Below, piece by piece: positions 1 to 12,347 of a stretch of DNA of 62,000 nt. Below the pieces are notes generated by a model, which saw only the letters and a list, made by a program, of their open reading frames with translations, was not told the DNA's origin and ran no database searches. This stretch comes from Prorocentrum cordatum (lineage: Eukaryota; Sar; Dinophyceae; Prorocentrales; Prorocentraceae): NCBI GenBank assembly GCA_963575745.1, contig CAUYUJ010003447.1:890728-952727 (forward strand), written 5' to 3'. The first letter of the stretch is position 1. Every line of letters starts with the position of its first letter. Made by a program: the position numbers and the translations under genes.

Positions 1-1531
1 CGCCTGGACATAAGAGAAGCGAAGATGTAATATCGAGGATCTTGACCGGACCAAACAAACAACATGTGGCCCAACTCGAGAATATACGATGGGGGCGCCC
101 ATTCTCAATAGGTGTGCGCCTCCGTAGGCCTTACCTCTTTTCGGAGAGGCCTGATTTTCGGGAGGCAGCAGGGGAGTGGGGCGAGGTATCGACTGCCATC
201 GACGCAACGCTGAGGGCAAACGGAATGCTGCTGACGAAACGCTTCCGACGACAGCCATCCGTGCAAGTTGCATGGAGCATCAACCCAAACCTCGCATCAA
301 CCCGAACCTTTCTCTCAGACGGTATCCCCAGACGTAACTGTCCAGGCAAGGGAATGGAGGATTGGGGCCTGGTTCCCCACCCGACAGGCTGGGGTCGTCA
401 TACCCTGTCGTTGAGATCTCCCGACCGGCCTCGCACAAACCTGGAAACCGTCACCATCTGTCTTCCTGCTCGGCCTCCCCCTCGAGCAAAAGAGAAGGGG
501 CCGCGCGGCAGAGGCCGAGGAGACCGTCGTGGGGAGAGCGCTCGGGGCAGGTCGAGCAAGCGGCACGCGCGCTGGTCTCGATGACGTTGGGGGGGCTGCC
601 CTGCCAGCACGGGCTCGCAGGAAGGCCAGCACACCCAGCGCCGCAGGCGCGGATGCGGAGGAACATCCGATGTTCTTGTTAACGCCGCTCCGAGTCCTTC
701 CCCGGGCCCCCCGCTGATGGGCATGTTTTCCACCACCACCACCATAAGTTTGAGGGGGGAAGGATGTGGAGGATGAAGAGGCAGAAGAGGAGGAGGACGA
801 GGATGACCCCCTCCCCCTCCTAATTGTGGTGGTGGCGGTGGAAAACAAGCCCACCAACCGCCGTCTTGGAGCTGGAGGCCCAGATGTCGCTAGCGCTCGG
901 TGCCGAATCTCACCAGCCCATGAATGGCCATCCCGGGAGACGGACTGCAGGATAGTCCTCCTTGTAACCTGCCTCGTGTGGCCCTCCTTGACCTGCTTCT
1001 CCCTCGTGTGGCCGTTCCTGCACGGAGTTCGTGACACGTGCAATCGCCGCGTTGTGCCCAGGAATTCTGTAGCGGGCTTGGCAGGCCGTGGCTGTCATGA
1101 AGTGATTCGTGAGCTCTCTGGCCTCCCCCCTCCTTGTAAAAGAGAAGATAGTCCTTCGTCTCCGTCCCCTCTCCCTAGCAACCTCGTCCTGAGAGACCCG
1201 CTGCCATCCCTCATAGCTGTGGCCCTCGACACGAGACGCCTCGCTAGCATCAGAAGCTGCGAGTCGTGGGCTCACGTGGCGTGGCGCCCTCCTTGGCCCC
1301 CTCGGATGCGCCAGAGATGGGGTGTTTTACAGCGCGTACCCTCATCGTCTCATCGTGCTACAGTGGGGGCTAGTCCACAAGAAACTTTCCACCAGAAACC
1401 CAACCCTGAGACCCCAGGACGTCCATTGATTTTTGGTGTGGGCACGTCGCGCTCTCCATCGCACAACCATCGAAACCCAAGAAATCCAGGGCACCCTGGA
1501 GGCAAGCAGGGTTTTTCTTGGCATGGGCCTC

Positions 1532-1650
1532 CACTGAACGCTGAATAAGGAGCGAAGGGGCTTTTCTGGCCATGACGAGCCTCGGCCACGAATCGGCGCC
1601 TGACCTAAAAATCTGAGCGGTCCAAAATCTAGAGGCCCCCCCTGAGCCCA
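1532..1650 (+). repeat. Dispersed repeat A, copy 1
   Basis: This patch shares the core GAACGCTGAAT, then GAGCGAA and TTCTGGCCA in the same order and spacing, with 25148-25240. By eye, identity is roughly 80% over the first 50 bases. The match continues weakly to a CCCCTCCTGAG-like end. It is non-coding and probably a fragment of an old dispersed element. Confidence 0.5.
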
Positions 1651-2048
1651 CGCAGCGCATTTGGCCCGAGGCACGTGCGCGGACGAGGGGCGGGCTTGGG
1701 AGCGCACTGTTGAGAAGCGGGGAGGGCCATGCGGTCTGCGAGAGATCGTGGCCCCGAGCCATGATGTCCACGCCGCCGCCTGTTCTCGTCCACTCTTCGG
1801 CGCCCGGTGAACTTCTGGACTCACCTCGGGCCGCCGGCGGCCGCTCGGGACGATCTGGGCAGCCAGCCACGGAAAACCCTGGACGAAGCGCAGCTGCTGG
1901 AAAGAATCCCGAGGCGAGAAAACCTCCAAGAACCAGTGAAATGTCCCTCCCCCCCCTCCCGTTGAGGGGCAACGTTCGGGAGGGGGGACCAGCTCAGGGG
2001 GGGGGGGGGGGACATCGAGCTGAATTCGGCGATGCATCGCCGATAGCC

Positions 2049-2140
2049 CCCGGATAGCGAAGCCGCACGTTCCAAGGAGGGGCGGGCTGTCGGGTCCCTG
2101 TCGGCGGTCAATGAGCGATTGGGGGTCGACGCACCCCTCC
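2049..2140 (+). repeat. Dispersed repeat B, copy 1
   Basis: The stretch GATAGCGAAGCCGCACG, followed by GGGTCCCTGTCGGCGGTCA and GGGGGTCGACGC, is colinear with 14336-14430. A second homologous patch (1885-1950) corresponds to 14505-14560 but lies on the other side of the first patch. That suggests fragments of a tandem or longer repeat. Confidence 0.45.
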
Positions 2141-2867
2141 TGAGCCTACATCTCCCTGACGTCGCCCCTGACCTCTCTCTTCTCGAGTGTTCGGCAACGG
2201 GGGGGGCAATCAACGTGGAGTGAAGAAGCGTGCACCTTCTCGTGCACCTTCTGGGCCCGCGGTGTCACTGTGGGGGCCCTTGGAGCCGCTTTCCTGCCAT
2301 CCTCGACCCGCCCCACGTTTATGACCCCACCGTTGCCATCTGCCCGCCCCACCTGTAGTCCGGTGTACTCCCCCTTCCCCAGGCGGCGCCGCCCCCACCC
2401 ACACCGCGGACCGCGGTCACTGGCAATAATGTGGGCGGGGTGGAGGGGGGGCTAGCGTTCCTGCTGCGGGGCACCACCCTGTCCCGCACGGGGCACCGCC
2501 CTGCACTGCACGGGGGGGATCCTCGAGTGATCCAGTAGAAACGAGCCCCTGACCCTGTTGAACATCCAATAGAACATGCCTTCCTCAATGGGTGCTCCAA
2601 GAATAGGAGGCTCATTTCCCGTTATCCTCAAGAGGCGAAGGGAGAACAGCAGGGAACCAGAGCGGCGGCGATGGCGGCTACGATGACGACGCGCAGGACG
2701 AGGGGGATAGCCATGGTCTGCGCATGTGGATTCACAGAGGGCGCGACTCCTGACATCGAATTGTCCTGGGAAGCAGTGGAAGACTACGCCACAGCACAGA
2801 GAAGATATGCTCCAGTGCTCAAGGCCCAAGCCCACCCACCCCAGATGGAATGGGGAGGTGGGCGATG

Positions 2868-3056
2868 ACAGTGACGAATACGGTGACGACGACGAAGGTG
2901 ACGTTGATGACGACGAGAACGACGAAGACGATGGCGAGGACGATGCCGACGACGACAACGACGACGACGACAACGACGAAGACGACGACGCCGACGACGA
3001 CGAAGACGACGACGACGGCGGCGACGGCGGCGGCGACGTAGACGACGGCACCGCAG
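2868..3056. repeat. (GAC)n / (GAT)n microsatellite
   Basis: Imperfect GAC repeat of about 190 bp. The poly-Asp, poly-Thr and poly-Arg frames across it and its reverse strand are repeat readings, not genes. Confidence 0.9.
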
Positions 3057-5690
3057 CACCACCCCACAGCCACAGGGGGGTGTACCCATCAAGGCGAGGG
3101 CCGATCCCATTAGCATGGTGGGTGGGGGGGGGCCGGGCCCCCGAACAGATGTCCGTATCTGTCCTTCCGATGCCCCTCAGGCAGGACTAGCTCCGACTGC
3201 TCAAAACGACGTACGTCGAGGACTGGCGGGTGAGTTACTGCGCCCCCACAATAAGTCGGAGGTGACGGAGCGGGTGGAGGTCCCGTGTGAGAGCGCCGCC
3301 CAAGCCTTGATAAAAGTTGCATTCTCGTAGCCCGGCGGCAACGCCGACAAATTCCTGCGCGGCAGGCGTCGGAAGCTGGCATACGGGCCGTGTCCTCACT
3401 GTTGGCGACTGCGAGGAGGTGTGGCGAGACGGTGGCCTTCGAAGAAGGCAACTGCCTCCTTGAAGAAATGATGTGTCCTAAGAAACCATAGCACGTATTG
3501 CCGCAGACCTCTTTCACACATAGCAAGATGACAGGAAACGAAAACATCGGGCACGTTCAAAAAACGCCTCCTCAATACGCTCAAGAGGCGAAGACATCGG
3601 GCACATTCATCGAACATCCTCCTCCTCCTCAAGATCCTCCTCCTCCTCCTTCTCCTCCTCCTCCTCCTCCTCCTCCTCCTCCTCCTCCCCCTTCTCCTCC
3701 TCCTCGTCCGCCGTCTCCTCCTCCTCCCCGCTCTTCTCCTGCTCCTCCTGCCGCTTGTCCCGCCCACACCAACCAACCGCCTCCCCATCTTTCAATCCTC
3801 AACCGCACATCGCCCGCCCCCTCCCCCTCCCTCATCCGAATCTTTTACTGTCCCCTCCTCCCCCGCCCCTGCGTGCACATCCGCTGCACTTCCCTCCATT
3901 CTCCACCCTCGCGCTTTGCCAGAATTAAGTCGAAATTCGTCCTCCAGGCCTCTCCCAGGGGCTTTCCTGGAATCGTTCCGAGACGCCCTTCCAATACGAC
4001 GTCGTACAGCTAACTTAGTTTCCCATCCCTGCCTGCCCTAACCCAGCCCGCTAGCCTCTCTGTCGCTCTCGCGCGTAGCCGGCTTCCGACTGCAATGATG
4101 TAGTTCATCCTCCCTCTCTCAATCCCCACTCTGTGCGTATACCTCATCCTCCTCTTCACCGTCCTCCTCCGCCTCCTCCTCGCCACCGCCATGCTCATCA
4201 TCATAATCAGCTCCTTCTTGCTGGAAATACATGAATGATCTTGTCCGCGCCTCCTTTTCCGCATCGCCCTTCTCCCTCTCCTCATCCAGGCAATCCTCCG
4301 CAACCCTCGCTTCCCCCCACCCGTGTGACCCTTGTCCACCTCCTCCTCCAACCAGCCCCTCCGACTCACGTGACTTTCATCGTGCTCATCGACGAACTCA
4401 TCCCCAGGTCCCACGTCGCTGTTGTCGTCCTGCTGCTCCTGCTATTCCTCCTCCTCCTCCTCCTTTTCCTCCTCCCTCCGCTGGGAGACATAGAATAACA
4501 ATACAGCTGCTCCACGGACCGCTCCTGGGGTGCTTTCTGCCTGAGATTTCGACGCAAAGCCAGCCGTGGCGACGAGGAACGGGCAGCGGCAACTCCCTCC
4601 TTCGATCCTCCAGCTCGTCCTCTCCCGCTGTGCTCCTGACTCCTCCCGGCCGTGCCGAGATTGTGCCGAGAGTTCCCAGGAGAGCGCCCACCTGACAGAG
4701 GTAGAGGCACCACCAACGGCACAATCGTATCTGTTAAGACCTCCGCGCGGAATGTGTTGATCGGCGCTGGACCCCCAGACCTGGCGCGCAGAACGCGCTG
4801 GCGGCGCCCCTGGAGGCGCCACCAGGGGTGGCCAGCTGCCAATACGAGAAACCCATACGGAACTCCAAAAATAATGATCACGCCGCTGATGTTTCCCTTC
4901 TTTTCGTTATCATGTTTCTTATGCTGCCTATTCGCATTACCATTCTAAATAAGGCGAGCGACCCGCGACAGAGAGGCAGGTCCTCAACAGCTTCGGCAAC
5001 ACCTGCTTCGCGCATGACTCGGCCGCGAGGGGCCCGGGCTGTTCGGCGCAGGACTGGCCGTCGAAGAGGGCGAAAAGGAGCACCTCCGCCGGCAGGTGCA
5101 GCCAAACTTCTGGTAGACAGACGATGCCGATCATCGATTGACTGGGTCGACGAAGGGGGGGAGGTTAAACCAGGAAAAAAAAGACGGGCGAGGACATCAC
5201 GGAGAAGGAGGTCGGGGAAAGAGAGGACGAGGAGCAGGAGGAGGAGGAAGGCGAAGAGGAGGATGAGGAGGAGGAGGAGGAATATGAGGAGGAAAAGTAA
5301 AAGGGAGAAAAGAAGGAAAGGTAGAGGGCGAAGGGGAGGATGAGGAAGCGGAGGAGGAGGAGGAGGAGAAGGAGGACCAATGTAAACCCAAGAGTCATCA
5401 ATGATGTTAGAAAAGCCGCTCAAAGCTTCCTCTTCATAGGCCTCTACAGCTTTTAATTTCCACCGAAAGAACTGCCTCGTTGGAAGACAACCTTCTGAAA
5501 ACCCTGAAGGCATGCCAGAACATTGTTCTCTGGATTCCAACGCCACGGATCAACCTGACTGTTGCGTCTTGGCGACCAGGAACCGTGCCAGAACGCCATT
5601 CCAAGGACTTCAACCGCGAATCAACGCAACTGTTGCACCCTCATAATCATGAACCCTTCCAAAACACAATGCTTGGTACGCTGATCAAGG
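3057..5690. other. Gene-free stretch with CTC and GAG arrays
   Basis: Contains a CTC/CCT array at about 3611-3745, CTC-rich tracts at 4140-4180 and 4430-4490, and a GAG-rich purine tract at 5195-5385. The patch 4540-4600 resembles 25441-25500 at roughly 70% by eye. The patch 4738-4776 matches one arm of the inverted repeat at 33533-33698. No credible coding sequence was seen on either strand. Confidence 0.6.
3611..3745. repeat. (CTC)n microsatellite
   Basis: Nearly pure CCT/CTC triplets, read as poly-Pro on the plus strand and poly-Glu or poly-Arg on the minus strand. Confidence 0.9.
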
Positions 5691-5694
5691 GAAT

Positions 5695-5990
5695 CCGTGA
5701 AACTCTTGCAAAAATTCAAAACGGATGTGCGCGGCGCAAAAGCGAGAGCCACATGTTGAAAAAGAACCGCCATCACTCCGTGAAGCTCTTTCAATTTTTG
5801 AAACCGAATGTACGCGGCGCTCAGGCGACAAACACATTTTGAAAACGGGTCGCCCTCAATCCGTGAAGCTCCTGCAAACCTAAAAGACGAATATGCGCTG
5901 CGTTAAGGCGACGGTCACATTTTGAAAACGACCCACCCTCAATGTGTGAAACTGTTGACGATGTTTAAGCTTCACGGTCACAAATGGTGA
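5695..5990 (+). repeat. 83-bp tandem repeat, three full copies plus a partial
   Basis: The unit begins CCGTGAAGCTC at 5695, 5778, 5861 and (as GTGTGAAACTG) 5944, an exact 83-bp period with no length drift. Each unit contains ATGTGCGCGGCG- and CACATTTTGAAAA-like blocks. Copies have diverged by substitution only. 83 is not a multiple of three, so the open frame 5480-5842 that crosses it is unlikely to encode a repeat protein. Confidence 0.85.
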
Positions 5991-5999
5991 GGAAGTCTC

Positions 6000-7970
6000 A
6001 GGCGAACTCCCGGCGCGGTCTACAAACTGGCCTCGGGGTGCGACATGGAACAGCTATTCTCATAAGGGCGAGAAATGGAGATGGAGGAGGGAGGGAGGAG
6101 GGAGGAACGCGGGGGCGATGAGGAGGGGGAGAGCATTTTACGCTCCCCCCTTGGTCGCCGACGCTCGCCAGCTGTGGGAGCGGAGGAGGAGAGAAGGAAA
6201 GGGAGGGGGCGCGAGAAAAAGCATGGGGGCGAGGCCCGCCTCTGCGCGCCGTGCACAGGCATCCGGCGCGCTCGGCAGTGACCAGGAGCTCCATGACAGG
6301 TGGGCCGCATCTCCACCGCGGCCTCCACGCTTCTCGTTCCGAGTTCGCCCTCCAGGTAATAGAAGTCGCGATGGCAGGCCGCCGCGCGCTCAAACTGCAG
6401 TTTCCTCCGCAGCTCGCCGTCGACTGCCAAGGTGACGCCCTCGAAATGCGACCGGCCGCGCGGGCAGATGTGCTGGCATCTTCAGGGTCCAACCCTTGCG
6501 CCGCCAGGCCAGCCTACCCGAGTCGACTGGGCTGGTCAATCCACCCGCGTACGGCTGGACACCACCGCCCTGCGCGACCTGCGAACACTGGCCAACGTCT
6601 GGGAGCCATACTGCACCCTGCGCAGGGCGTCCATTACCGTTACGCTCGTGTCCAGAAGCCCCTCTTTCTCTTGAAGAGCTGGTGGGCGCCTCGAAACTGC
6701 TGCTAATTACATCAAGACGTCGTTCAAGAATTCGACGGTTTAACATTGGCCTCCACGGTGAGCCCCTGGGGAAGATCGGCGAGCGGATGCGCCCCTGCCT
6801 GCGCGCGGGGGAGGGGCGGGGGGGGGCATCCACGGCTGCCTGCACGTGGCCCTTGCCCACGGACTCGTCACCCGCGACTGCCTTCTCGATCCTGGCGCGC
6901 CCCTTCACCTTCGAGTCGTTTGGGTGGTTTGTGGAGCCCCCGCGCCGCGCCAGGACCTGAAGCACGTCGTTCATCTTCCCGCCATCTCGTCAGTGTTCTG
7001 GGTGCTGCCCTCGTTTTCCTTTTCATGCTCTTCCGGTAGCCGTCGAACAGCGGTTTGTCGTCCATGCTCAACTGCACGCCATCGGTCGCCGCGTTACTGT
7101 CGGTGTTCAGCAAAACGCAGAAAATGTCGAGCATCCTGCGACGGCCATTGCCTTCCGCGTCGTCACGACGGGGGTGAGAAAAAATGACAACCCGCAGCGA
7201 CGCCACCCGGATTTGATTTGGATTTGTCGTTTCTTTTTGAACGGCCATCGATGCGTGGAGGGCTCGGGGACTGGGGCCGGGAAGTCCCCTGCGACGAACG
7301 GCAAGGAGAAGGGGGGGGGGGCGAGGAGGGTTCCGCATGGCAGGCAACTGGTCCTGGAGGAGAGGGGGGCTCTGGAGGCTTTTCGCCGCTGTCGGGCCCC
7401 TGGGGCTCTCCCGCGGCCACGGGGCCGTCAAAGAGCTGCTCGGAACGAAGAGCTGGTCTCGGGCAAAAACAACAGCTAGCCTAGGACCAGTTCTCCTCGG
7501 GGCCCCTCCCTCGGCGATAGGGCTATACTAAATTATGATGCCTTGCCGCTCGCGTGGCCCTCCTCAGTCGCTGTCTCCACTGTCCTCGGGCGCGCGCGCA
7601 TCCTGCTGCTGCTGCTGTTGCTGCTGCTGCTGTTGCTGGTGCCCCCCGCCGCTGCACTCCTCCGACCCGACCATGGCCGCTAGGCCCGCACACGAGCACA
7701 TGGCGGCGGTGGCGGCAGCGGAAACGGCAGGGGGTTGCGTCGGAGGGGCCTCGCCGAACGACATCAGCTCGGCCATGGCGCACGGGTGGCGATCGGCCGA
7801 GCTCCGCAGATACTCGCAGACAGGACTCGGGACATTCGAGGCGTCACGCCGACGCCGAGCACCATCCCCGGCTGAAGCCTGGATCGCACGTCTCGCATCA
7901 TCACGCGCCTGGGCCGCCAAAAGAGATCTCGGCGGGCCACGATGCGAGGGGAAAATACTCTTCTGAATTC
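6000..7970 (-). other. Possible unrecognised coding patch, minus strand
   Basis: Several minus-strand stretches look less repetitive than the surroundings. One near 6290-6430 has residues AVDGELRRKLQFERAAACH, and one near 7040-7160 has residues MLDIFCVLLNTDSNAATDG. Another (7564-7920) carries a run of about 12 glutamines from a CTG array at 7598-7645. They lie in different frames with intervening stops, so they could be exons of one gene, parts of a decayed retrocopy, or chance. I recognise no domain and no spliced leader relic lies upstream. Transcript mapping would settle it. Confidence 0.2.
7598..7645. repeat. (CTG)n microsatellite
   Basis: CTGCTGCTGTTG-type triplets, read as poly-Gln on the minus strand and poly-Leu or poly-Cys on the plus strand. 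Confidence 0.9.
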
Positions 7971-7979
7971 GTTTTAGTT

Positions 7980-10640
7980 ACCCCCGTTTCTTAGCGGGGG
8001 GGGCACAATCATTCAGCAGCCTCCTGCCATCAGCCGTAGCAGTGAAGCAATATCTCATACAACAACAAAGCCTAACATATTCATCCTGGCAAGCGAATGG
8101 AAAGGGTGAATCATCACACCGCCAACCCACGCTTCCCCCTCGACCGCCTCGAAGCCCTCACCATATTCAGGAGGTAGCCCCCGCACTTCAGCCGAGTCCA
8201 GCACGCGGGCGACAAGGCTCGGATCGGGACATGGGGTCGAGGCGGCCTTCAAATCTTTGCACCGACGGAGAACCACATGACACCGCTCAGGCCTCCAACG
8301 TTCAGCAAAAGGAAAGTTTGCCTGGACTCTACTGCTGAGCTAAACTGGCTCTTGCGTGGTTGCTTAAAGGTAGGAGCTCGGTCTCCGACCCAAGGTTCAA
8401 GCTCGAGCGCCATCAGCAAAGCGCGCCTTGCTCTGCATCTCACCATCGCCACCATCGTATCCCACAGGTCGGTCGCGGGGTGGGGGGGCCGAGGCACACA
8501 AATCCCAGGCCCATTGGGCCGCGACCCCCGCCCAGACGTCGGCGTTGGCGTTCCCTTGGCAGAGCAAGGAGCACAAGAAATAGTGTAACAACCGAAGGTC
8601 CTCTTAGAGAACACGGCGTCACTTGGGGCAGAGTCCTCCTTTGCCTCCTCCAGCACCTCCTCTTCGCCCTCGCCCTCTTCCTCTACCTCCTCCACGTTTG
8701 TCGCAATCCTCCGCCTTCTCCTCCTCCGTCTCCTCCAGCACCTCCTCCTCCTCCTCCTCCTCCTCCCCCTCCTCCCCCTCCTCCTCCCTCCCCTCCTCCT
8801 TTTCCATCTCATTATCCTCCCTCGACCTGCTCCTCGCTTGTCCCCCTCCTTCTGCTGCTCCACCTGCCTCTTCCTCCTCGCCCTCATCTACCTCATCCTC
8901 GCTCACCGCCCTCCTCGTCCTTCTCCTCCTCGTCCTCCTCCGACTCTACCTCCACTTCCTTCAGGAACTCCTGCCTCCCTGGCGCTGGTTCTCAAACTTT
9001 CGTCTCTGCATTCTGCCGTGCTGCATGCAAGCCTTCCATAGTCCTCTCGCCCAGCAGCCTCTCCCTCTTCGTGCCGCCCCGACGTGGGACGTTCACGTAA
9101 GAGACGAGCAGCGACAGCGGCTGGTGGATCCTAGTGTAGTCTGTGCATGCGATACTTATGCACGGCGCAGCGGCGAGGGGAAGAAGGAGGCTGATCGAAA
9201 TTCGAACTTCGAACTGTTTTTGACTGCGCCTGCCACTATTGGGGACCTCCATCCGGAGAGACCTCGTGGGGATCGCCGCATGCAGACCTGTGAGAGCCTC
9301 CGAAGGCCTCGGGGAGTCCAGCAGACGAAGCGCTATGAGAAGAGGTGGGGGCCTCTGTATCCTCGTCGTCGTGGTCTTCCACTCGTGGCGACCAAACAAA
9401 AATCGCGATGGACGGTTTCAGATATTTTTCGGCGTCCGGGAGCCTTCGCCGGGCCCCAGGACAGTCATCGCCGATCCTCCCGCGAAGGAGGCTGGCGAAG
9501 AGGCCGTCGAAGAGGGCGGGACGGGGCGACGAGATGTCTCCAAAAACACCACCCCTGACCGGGCGCATCCGAATCCTGGGCATATGATGGTTGCATACGC
9601 TCCCCTCGGACAAGCCAAGAGGGCGTACACACCGAACCTTGGTCCAGGATGGGCCTGGCCAGGATCGGTGTACATGCACAAATCTCGTGCCCGACGACCT
9701 CAAGGGGCTTCCAAATGAACCTCAGTGGTGTTGGTTTCCCGCGTAGGTTATGAGGGCGAGATGGCCGCACATGTTACGATTGCACACAAACTGCGTAGGC
9801 CATGTATGTAGAGTCATGTCAACTGACGGTGGTATCCGCCACCGTGCCCTGAGGTAGGAGTTGTAGTGCACTCAGGTCCATCCGAGTTCTCTGTATGAAC
9901 ATACTCTACATATTCTTGAAAGGGCCTGAGCGCTCTTGGGCTCTTCGGCGTTCCCCGCGTGACTTTTCCAGAAACCAAGAGTGCGTTGTTCCGGACATGC
10001 ACGTCCACCGTGGCCTAAACTGGCACCGAAGACTCTCATGGAGCTCTCTTGGGCGTCTCCTAGGCCGTCTTTGAGGCCCTGAAGGCGGCTCAATAATCAA
10101 TTTCGCCAAACCCAAAAAAATGATTACCGTTTCGTATTACCCTATTCTCGGTCTTCAGAGCGTCCAAGACAGCCAAGAGGCGCCCACGATCGCCGAACAA
10201 CGGCCGAACGGCAGAATGGCTGTGGGGACACATATTTCGATGGCTTGGCCAAGCTGGGGTCCAACGTTTGGCCACCGAGGCGCTTCCCAGATAAGGCAGG
10301 GGGCGGCGGCGATTCGCCGTGGGCGTCTTTCATCCGCCGCCCCGTGGTGATTCATCACATGAGTGCCCGGCGTGCCAGCTTTCTAAGGGTTTGGTCTTTC
10401 TAAAGAACTCACAACGGCTTTCGGCCCAACCCGCCGACCACCTGCAATAGGCACCCACGTAGACCCCACGGTAAAACTTGTCACGATGGATGAGGTCGCT
10501 GTATGGCGTGACAGTGCTGTTGTCTTGCTGGCCTGCCCAACAGAGAATATTGCACTTGTGTAGACTAGGGGTAAATGGTCTCGATGTCTGTCCATGATGC
10601 CTGCTCTTGGTGTACAATTTGCACACGTGGGCGTGACACA
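7980..10640. other. Gene-free stretch
   Basis: A CTC/CCT array occupies about 8632-8960. The remainder is unique-looking GC-rich DNA. The open frames here, including 8360-9100 and 8623-9558 on the plus strand, are mostly Ser/Pro/Leu readings of the CTC array. No known domain was seen. Confidence 0.55.
8632..8960. repeat. Interrupted (CTC)n array
   Basis: About 330 bp of CTC/CCT triplets with interruptions such as TCGCC and CACC. The strand asymmetry is extreme: pyrimidine on plus, purine on minus. Confidence 0.85.
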
Positions 10641-10648
10641 TACGCGCA

Positions 10649-10686
<38 letters not shown>

Positions 10687-10715
10687 AATATATACATATA
10701 GATATATACACACGT
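10649..10715. repeat. (CT)n followed by a TA-rich tract
   Basis: A dinucleotide TC/CT run at about 10649-10683 is directly followed by an A/T-rich ATATATACATATAGATAT tract. It is a compound microsatellite with no gene. Confidence 0.9.
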
Positions 10716-10807
10716 AGCACCCCGCAATTGCGGATAAGAGTGAGGGGGCGGGCGCGGGCGACGCGGGCGCCGTCGAGCCGGCTGACCTCGTGGCACCCAC
10801 CTTCCCT

Positions 10808-11200
10808 GTCGATGGCGCTCTCCTCCTCCTCCTCCTCCTCCTCCTCCTCTTCCTCGTCCTCGTCCTCGTCCTCATCGTCATCGTCCTCCTCCTCCTCCAC
10901 CTCGTCCTCCTCCTCCTCCTCTTCTTCCTCGTCCTCCCTCTCCCCCCCTCGTCCTTCCATCATCGTCCGCCCATTGTCGTCCTCCCCCTCATCGGCCTCC
11001 ATCATCGTCCTCTCATTGTCGTCCATCATCCTCCCCCTCCTGACCCTCCTCCCCCTCCTCCCCCACCTCGTCCTCCTCCTCCCCCTCCTCCCCCTCCTCC
11101 CCCTGCTCGTCCTCCTGCTCCTTCTCCTCCTCTTTCTCCACATTCTCCTTACATCCTCTCTTCTTCCTGCGTTCTCCTCGTCCTCCCATTGTTGTCCTCC
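10808..11200. repeat. (CTC)n / (CCCCTC)n array
   Basis: Nearly 400 bp of CTC, CGTC and CCCTCC units. All long open frames across it (poly-Ser, poly-Leu, poly-Glu) are repeat readings. Confidence 0.85.
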
Positions 11201-11404
11201 TGCGTCCTCCTCGTCCCCTGTTTAGTCCTCCTGCCTCCCCCTCCTGTTCCGAGATAACGGCAGCGCAATCTTTTGTTTCCACTTTCTGCTCCCCGACTTC
11301 TCTGATCGAGGCAACTCGCCAGGGCAAAGTTGCTGGACGGGCTGGTGTGGATGCGCGGGGCTTGAAGAGGTCGTCGCAGGCTCAGACGGCATGCAAAAAT
11401 CCGC

Positions 11405-11850
11405 CGCCGCGCTTGTGTGGCATTGGTTTGTTCAGTGAACGTGGTTTTTGGGTCGCGTGTGGGTCGCGGGCTCTCCACCCCACCTGGAAGGAATGCAAAG
11501 GCAGCCCGCCGCAGGCGCCGAAAAAATTAGTTTGTACACTGAACGTGGTTTGGGTCGCGGGTGGGCCGCGGGTTCTCCACCGGGAACCAATGCAAAAGAT
11601 GCCCGCTGCAGGCGCCGAACAATGTGGTTTGTACCCTGAACGTGGTCGCTGGTGGGCCGCGGGCTCTCCACCTGAAACGAATGCAAAAGATGCCCGCCGC
11701 AGGCGCCGAAAAAAGTGGTTTGTACCCTGAACGTGGTTTGGGTCGCGGGTTGGTCGCGAGTCGGTCGCGGGGTGGGTCCCGCGGGCTCTCCACCTGGAAG
11801 GAATGCAAAAATGCCCGCCGCAGGCGCCGAAAATGGTGGTTTGTGCCTTG
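11405..11850 (+). repeat. Tandem repeat of about 90-104 bp, four copies
   Basis: GAACGTGG recurs at 11437, 11541, 11639 and 11729. Each unit runs from a TGAACGTGGTTTGGGTCGCG block, through GGCTCTCCACC and GAATGCAAA, to GCCCGCCGCAGGCGCCG. Each unit holds one or two GGGTCGCGGGTGG motifs, which then expand into the adjacent minisatellite. Confidence 0.8.
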
Positions 11851-12190
11851 GGTCGAAGGTGGGTCGCGGGTGGGTCGCGGGGTGGGTCGCGGGTGGGTCG
11901 CGGGTGGGTCGTGGGTGGGTCGCGGGTGGGTCGCGGGTCGGGGTGGGCGCGGGCGGGTCGCGTGGTGGGTCGCGGGCGGGTCGCGGTTGGGTCGCAGGTG
12001 GGTCGCGCGGGGTGGGTCGTGGGGTGGGTCGCGGGGTGGGTCGGGGGTGGGTCGCGGGATGGGTCGCGGGGTGGGACGCGGAATGGGTCGCGGGGTGGGT
12101 CGCGGATGGGTCGCGGGTGGGTCGCGGGTGGGTCGCGGGGTGGGTCGCGGGGTGGGTCGCGGGTGGGTCGCGGGGCGGGTTGCGGGTGGG
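11850..12190 (+). repeat. GTGGGTCGCGG minisatellite
   Basis: About 340 bp of 10-14 bp units based on GTGGGTCGCGG with small variants (CGTGGG, CGGATGG). All three plus frames and the minus frames are open over long distances because the unit lacks stop codons, giving Arg/Gly/Trp-rich or Asp/Pro/Arg-rich readings that are not genes. Confidence 0.9.
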
Positions 12191-12312
12191 ACGACGACAA
12201 CAAACAACAACAAACAACAAACAACAACAACAAGAATCCGCACCGCGGAATCCCACTTGAGCCACGCACCCAGGGACAGTGAATGACCGTTCGGCCCCCT
12301 CACTCTGATATG

Positions 12313-12347
<35 letters not shown>

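Larger units (their letters stand above)
1..2860. other. Gene-free stretch with dispersed repeat fragments
   Basis: No protein family is recognisable in any frame. The open frames are low-complexity Pro/Arg/Ser readings of GC-rich DNA. Two patches recur elsewhere in the window: 1532-1650 matches 25148-25240, and 2049-2140 matches 14336-14430. The stretch also holds homopolymer G and C runs and CTC/GGA-rich tracts near 770-820. Confidence 0.6.

Noticed and set aside
2726-3190. Acidic Asp-rich protein
   Set aside because: It is the GAC microsatellite in frame; both flanks are unrelated and low complexity.
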